Shown here one piece after another: positions 61,001-64,000 of a DNA stretch of 64,000 nt; position 1 is the first letter of the stretch; each line of letters opens with the position of its first letter. The stretch comes from Pollutimonas sp963712655 (lineage in GTDB: Bacteria > Pseudomonadota > Gammaproteobacteria > Burkholderiales > Burkholderiaceae_B): contig CAVQIT010000008.1 of NCBI GenBank assembly GCA_963712655.1, forward strand, positions 496,001 through 560,000, given 5' to 3'. The notes below the pieces were generated by a model. That model did no database searches and was not told where the DNA came from. It saw only the letters and a list, made by a program, of their open reading frames with translations. The position numbers and the translations under genes are program-made.

Positions 61001-62315
61001 ATGCCGATTACACGCCTAAGCACTCAATCCGATTCGTTCGAGCGCGCCTTGCGCAAGCTACTCGCCTTCGATGCCTCGCAAGACGAGGCGATTGAACGCG
61101 CCACGGCGGATATCCTGAGCGAATGTGCAGGAAAACGGCGACGCCGCCGTGCTGGACTACACCCGGCAATTCGACCGCGTGTCGGCAACATCCGTTGCCG
61201 CGCTGGAAATCGAACGCGCCGAGTGGCTGGCGGCGCTGGAAGTCCTGCCCGCCGGCCAGCGCCACGCGCTGGAAACCGCCGCCGGGCGCGTGCGCACCTA
61301 TCACGACCACCAGCGCGCCCAAACCTGGACCTACACCGAAGCCGACGGCACGATGCTGGGCCAGAAAATCACCCCCCTGGACCGCGTGGGGCTGTATGTC
61401 CCCGGCGGCAAGGCCGCCTACCCGTCCTCGGTGCTCATGAACGCCATCCCCGCCAAGGTAGCGGGCGTATCCGAAGTCATCATGGTGACCCCCACGCCCG
61501 ATGGCGTGCGCAATCCCATGGTGCTGGCCGCGGCCGCCATAGGCGGCGTGGATCGCGTGTGGGCCATAGGCGGCGCGCAAGCCGTGGGCGCGTTGGCCTA
61601 TGGCACGCCAACCATACCGGCGGTGGACAAAGTGGTGGGCCCCGGCAACGCCTATGTAGCCGCCGCCAAGCGGCGCGTCTTCGGCACGGTAGGCATAGAC
61701 ATGATCGCCGGCCCCAGCGAAATCCTTATCATCGCCGACGGCACGACGCCCGCCGACTGGATCGCCATGGACCTGTTTTCACAGGCCGAACACGATGAAA
61801 TGGCCCAGGCCATCTTGCTGTGTCCCAGCGCCGGCTATCTGGATCAAGTGCAGGCCGCCATCGCCCGCCTGCTGCCCGCCATGCCCCGCCGCGATATCAT
61901 ACAAAGCAGCCTGGCCCAGCGCGGCGCGCTCATACAGGTCCAGGATCTGGACGAGGCCTGCGCCATCGCCAACATGATCGCCCCGGAACACCTGGAAATT
62001 TCCACCGAAAATCCGCAGCAATGGGCCGATAAAATCCGCCACGCCGGCGCCATTTTCCTGGGCCGGTACAGTTCGGAAGCCCTGGGCGACTACTGCGCCG
62101 GCCCCAATCACGTCTTGCCCACCTCGCGCACTGCCCGGTTTTCTTCGCCGCTGGGCGTGTATGATTTCCAGAAGCGCTCCAGCCTTATCCATGTATCGCA
62201 AGCGGGCGCCCAAACGCTGGGGCGCGTAGCCGCCACGCTGGCTTATGGCGAAGGGCTGCAGGCCCACGCCGCCAGCGCCGAATACCGCCTCGATACACCT
62301 GACTTGAAGCCCTGA
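61001..62315 (+). pseudogene. hisD: Histidinol dehydrogenase HisD (one frameshift near 61,122)
   Basis: ATG 61001 begins PITRLSTQSDSFERALRKLL. One extra T near 61,122 (GAATGTGCAGG) shifts the frame. From 61,125 the rest is intact for nearly 400 codons: GLYVPGGKAAYPSSVLMNAI, AAIGGVDRVWAIGGAQAVGA, DKVVGPGNAYVAAAKRRVFG, DMIAGPSEILIIADGTTPAD and NHVLPTSRTARFSSPLGVYD. It makes histidine from histidinol in two NAD-dependent steps. A 227-base gap with a possible promoter (GTATAC near 60,959) separates it from hisG. Confidence 0.93.
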
Positions 62316-62317
62316 AC

Positions 62318-62906
62318 ATGCGTACCGCCGAAATTACCCGCAACACCAACGAAACCCGCATGCGCGTTGCCATCAATCTCGACGGCACCGGCCGCCAGAG
62401 CATCAATACCGGCGTGCCTTTCCTGGACCACATGCTCGACCAGATCGCTCGCCACGGCCTGATCGACCTGGACATCCAGTGCCGACGGCGACACGCATAT
62501 CGACGACCACCACACGGTGGAAGACGTCGGCATCACCCTGGGCCAGGCCTTTGCCGCCGCGGTCGGCGACAAGGCCGGCCTCCGCCGCTACGGCCATGCC
62601 TACGTGCCGCTGGACGAAGCCCTGTCGCGCGTGGTCGTCGATTTTTCCGGCCGCCCCGGCCTGCAGTTCCACGTGCCGTTCACGCGCTCGCATATCGGCC
62701 AGTTCGATGTCGACCTGGCGCGCGAATTCTTCCAGGGCTTTGTCAATCACGCGCTGGTCACCCTGCATATCGACAATCTGCGCGGCGAAAACGCGCACCA
62801 TCAATGCGAAACCGTCTTCAAGGCCTTCGGCCGCGCTTTGCGCATGGCTATCGAACTCGATCCGCGCAACGCCGGCGTCGTGCCCTCGACCAAGGGCGTC
62901 CTTTAA
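62318..62906 (+). pseudogene. hisB: Imidazoleglycerol-phosphate dehydratase HisB (one frameshift near 62,483)
   Basis: ATG 62318 follows the hisD stop by 2 bases. RTAEITRNTNETRMRVAINL, GTGRQSINTGVPFLDHMLDQ; then one extra C near 62,483 (CAGTGCCGACGG) hides the DTHIDDHHTVEDVGI metal motif, which is complete in the corrected frame. The rest is VPLDEALSRVVVDFSGRPGL and HIDNLRGENAHHQCETVFKA, ending GVVPSTKGVL. It is the monofunctional dehydratase form, about 195 residues. Confidence 0.92.
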
Positions 62907-62928
62907 ACCGTTAAACGGCTGATTTTCC

Positions 62929-63593
62929 GTGACATACTATCGCCATCGTCGACTACGGCATGGGCAACTTCCATTCGGTCGCGCGCGCGCTGCAAGCACG
63001 CCGCGCCCGACGCCGACATCCGAATCTGCAACAACGCCCAGGGCATCGACCGGCCGACCGCGTGGTTTTCCCCGGCCAGGGCGCCATGCGCGACTGCATG
63101 CGCACCCTGGACGAATCCGGCCTGCGCGACGCCGTGGTGCAGGGCGGCGCGCAGCAAGCCCCTGCTGGGCGTGTGCGTGGGCGAACAGATGCTGTTCGAC
63201 CCACAGCGAAGAGGGCAACATACCGATTGCCTGGGCATCTTCCCCGGCGAGGTGAGGCGTTTCGCCGGGCCGCAATACGCCACCAGCGCGCCAGACAGGC
63301 CGGGAACAAGAACTGCTGAAGGTTCCGCATATGGGCTGGAACCGCGTGCGCCAGACCCAAGCCCATCCCCTATGGGCAGGTATTCCCGACAACAGCCATT
63401 TTTATTTCGTGCACAGCTACTATGCGGCGCCCGCCGATCCTGGCCTGACAGTAGGGGTCAGTCCGACTACGGCGCAAGCCTTTACCTGCGCGGTTGCGAG
63501 CGGCTAACATTTTTGCCGTACAGTTTCATCCAGAGAAAAGCGCGGATCACGGCCTGCGCCTGTATCAGTAATTTCGTCGACTGGAACCCATAA
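62929..63593 (+). pseudogene. hisH: Imidazole glycerol phosphate synthase glutaminase subunit HisH (many frameshifts)
   Basis: GTG 62929 starts the gene; an extra T near 62,937 already breaks it. Pieces over three frames are IVDYGMGNFHSVARAL, RVVFPGQGAMRDCMRTLDES, LLGVCVGEQMLFD (the glutaminase Cys), CLGIFPGEVRRFAGPQYAT, VPHMGWNRVRQTQAHPLWAG, NSHFYFVHSYYAAPADPGLT and the end NFVDWNP. About eight indels are needed to join them. It supplies ammonia to HisF. Confidence 0.88.
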
Positions 63594-63691
63594 CAGCGCG
63601 CCGCGCGAATCAGCGGGCAACCGCCATATCAGGTACTGTCGCAGTTCTATTTTCATTTGTTCCCTTTCATTGTTTTCATCGGCTATCGATC

Positions 63692-64000
63692 ATGCTACTC
63701 ATCCCCGCCATCGACCTCAAAGACGGGCGCTGCGTGCGCCTGCGCCAAGGCGACCTGGACGACGCAACGGTGTTTTCCGAAGACCCTGCCGCCATGGCCA
63801 TGCAATGGCTGGACCAGGGCGCGCGGCGCCTGCACCTGGTCGACCTGAACGGCGCCGTCGCCGGCAAACCCAAGAACGAAGCCGCCATCAAATCGCATCG
63901 TCGACGCCGTGGGCGACGAGATCCCGGTCCAGATCGGCGGCGGCATCCGCGACCTGGACACCATCGAACGCTACCTGGATGCCGGCATTTCCTACGTCAT
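63692..64000 (+). pseudogene. hisA: ProFAR isomerase HisA, 5' part (frameshift near 63,894; runs off the window)
   Basis: ATG 63692 gives LLIPAIDLKDGRCVRLRQGD, where Asp8 is the catalytic base, and LDQGARRLHLVDLNGAVAGK. An extra C near 63,894 (AAATCGCATCG) breaks the frame; beyond it IVDAVGDEIPVQIGGGIRDL continues to the window end. About 100 codons of the usual 245 are present. It isomerises ProFAR in histidine synthesis. Confidence 0.9.

Noticed and set aside
1..64000. tRNA, rRNA, CRISPR, phage or integrase genes
   Set aside because: No conserved tRNA arms in a plausible cloverleaf, no direct-repeat arrays with spacers, no integrase or structural phage proteins were found. The only tandem repeat is the coding one at 27,126-27,617.
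54500..64000. Programmed frameshifting as reason for the split genes
   Set aside because: Indels have no common slippery motif or downstream structure, include both gains and losses, and hit genes that use no frameshifting elsewhere.

Overview
The window looks like chromosomal DNA of a GC-rich betaproteobacterium of the Burkholderiales, most likely Alcaligenaceae (Bordetella, Achromobacter or Pusillimonas type). The grounds are Bug/TctC solute receptors, two-domain CoA enzymes with a GntR regulator, an autotransporter, and the mlaFEDAC - ABC transporter - bolA - murA - hisGD-B-H-A order typical of that family. I saw no rRNA, tRNA, CRISPR array, complete insertion sequence or prophage.

Layout. 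1-1.2 kb: the end of a thiolase-like gene, a DUF35 zinc-ribbon partner and a Bug-receptor remnant. 1.6-3.0 kb: a BBE-type FAD oxidoreductase. 3.2-11.5 kb: a minus-strand acyl-CoA catabolic operon (Bug receptor, enoyl-CoA hydratase, ADP-forming acyl-CoA synthetase, a double acyl-CoA dehydrogenase fusion, an amidohydrolase) behind a GntR/UTRA regulator. 12.1-19.3 kb: a chemoreceptor, two paralogous LuxR-type regulators enclosing a glycoside-hydrolase-like lipoprotein, and a serine beta-lactamase-like lipoprotein. 19.5-22.5 kb: an MFS remnant, a CGNR regulator, an Asp-nucleophile alpha/beta hydrolase and an SDR that lacks the usual catalytic residues. 22.6-26.1 kb: an autotransporter. 27-29 kb: a 35-residue tandem-repeat secreted protein and two paralogous TetR regulators that appear to share operator sequences. 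29.1-31.6 kb: an MFS drug exporter and an AraC regulator.

31.6-44.1 kb is the most unusual stretch. It holds a broken copy of a cytochrome P460 gene, a truncated hydrolase, a quinone-type oxidoreductase, two cytochrome P460 genes, msrB-msrA, a full cytochrome c maturation set ccmABCDEF(G)HI with ccmF and ccmG in one open frame, an RclC-like membrane protein, a RidA protein and a peroxiredoxin-like protein. P460 proteins need heme attached by Ccm, and Msr, RclC, RidA and peroxiredoxin functions are linked to reactive chlorine, oxygen or nitrogen stress, so I read it as a possible periplasmic redox-defence island. That grouping is inference.

44.2-49 kb: a DUF3788 protein, a uracil-DNA glycosylase-like protein, a PEP-mutase-family / AraC / GreA-C-domain-like trio, and a cytochrome b561 with no ordinary start codon. 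49-54 kb: glmS, an Lrp/AsnC regulator, a two-gene chromate transporter and mlaF.

54.5-64 kb: genes of the mla operon, an ABC-2 exporter, bolA, murA and his genes are recognisable but are broken by at least 25 single-base insertions or deletions. These are essential or well-conserved genes in conserved order, so sequencing or assembly error is the likeliest reason. Frameshifted genes are listed as pseudogene to describe the sequence as read, not as a claim that the organism lacks them.
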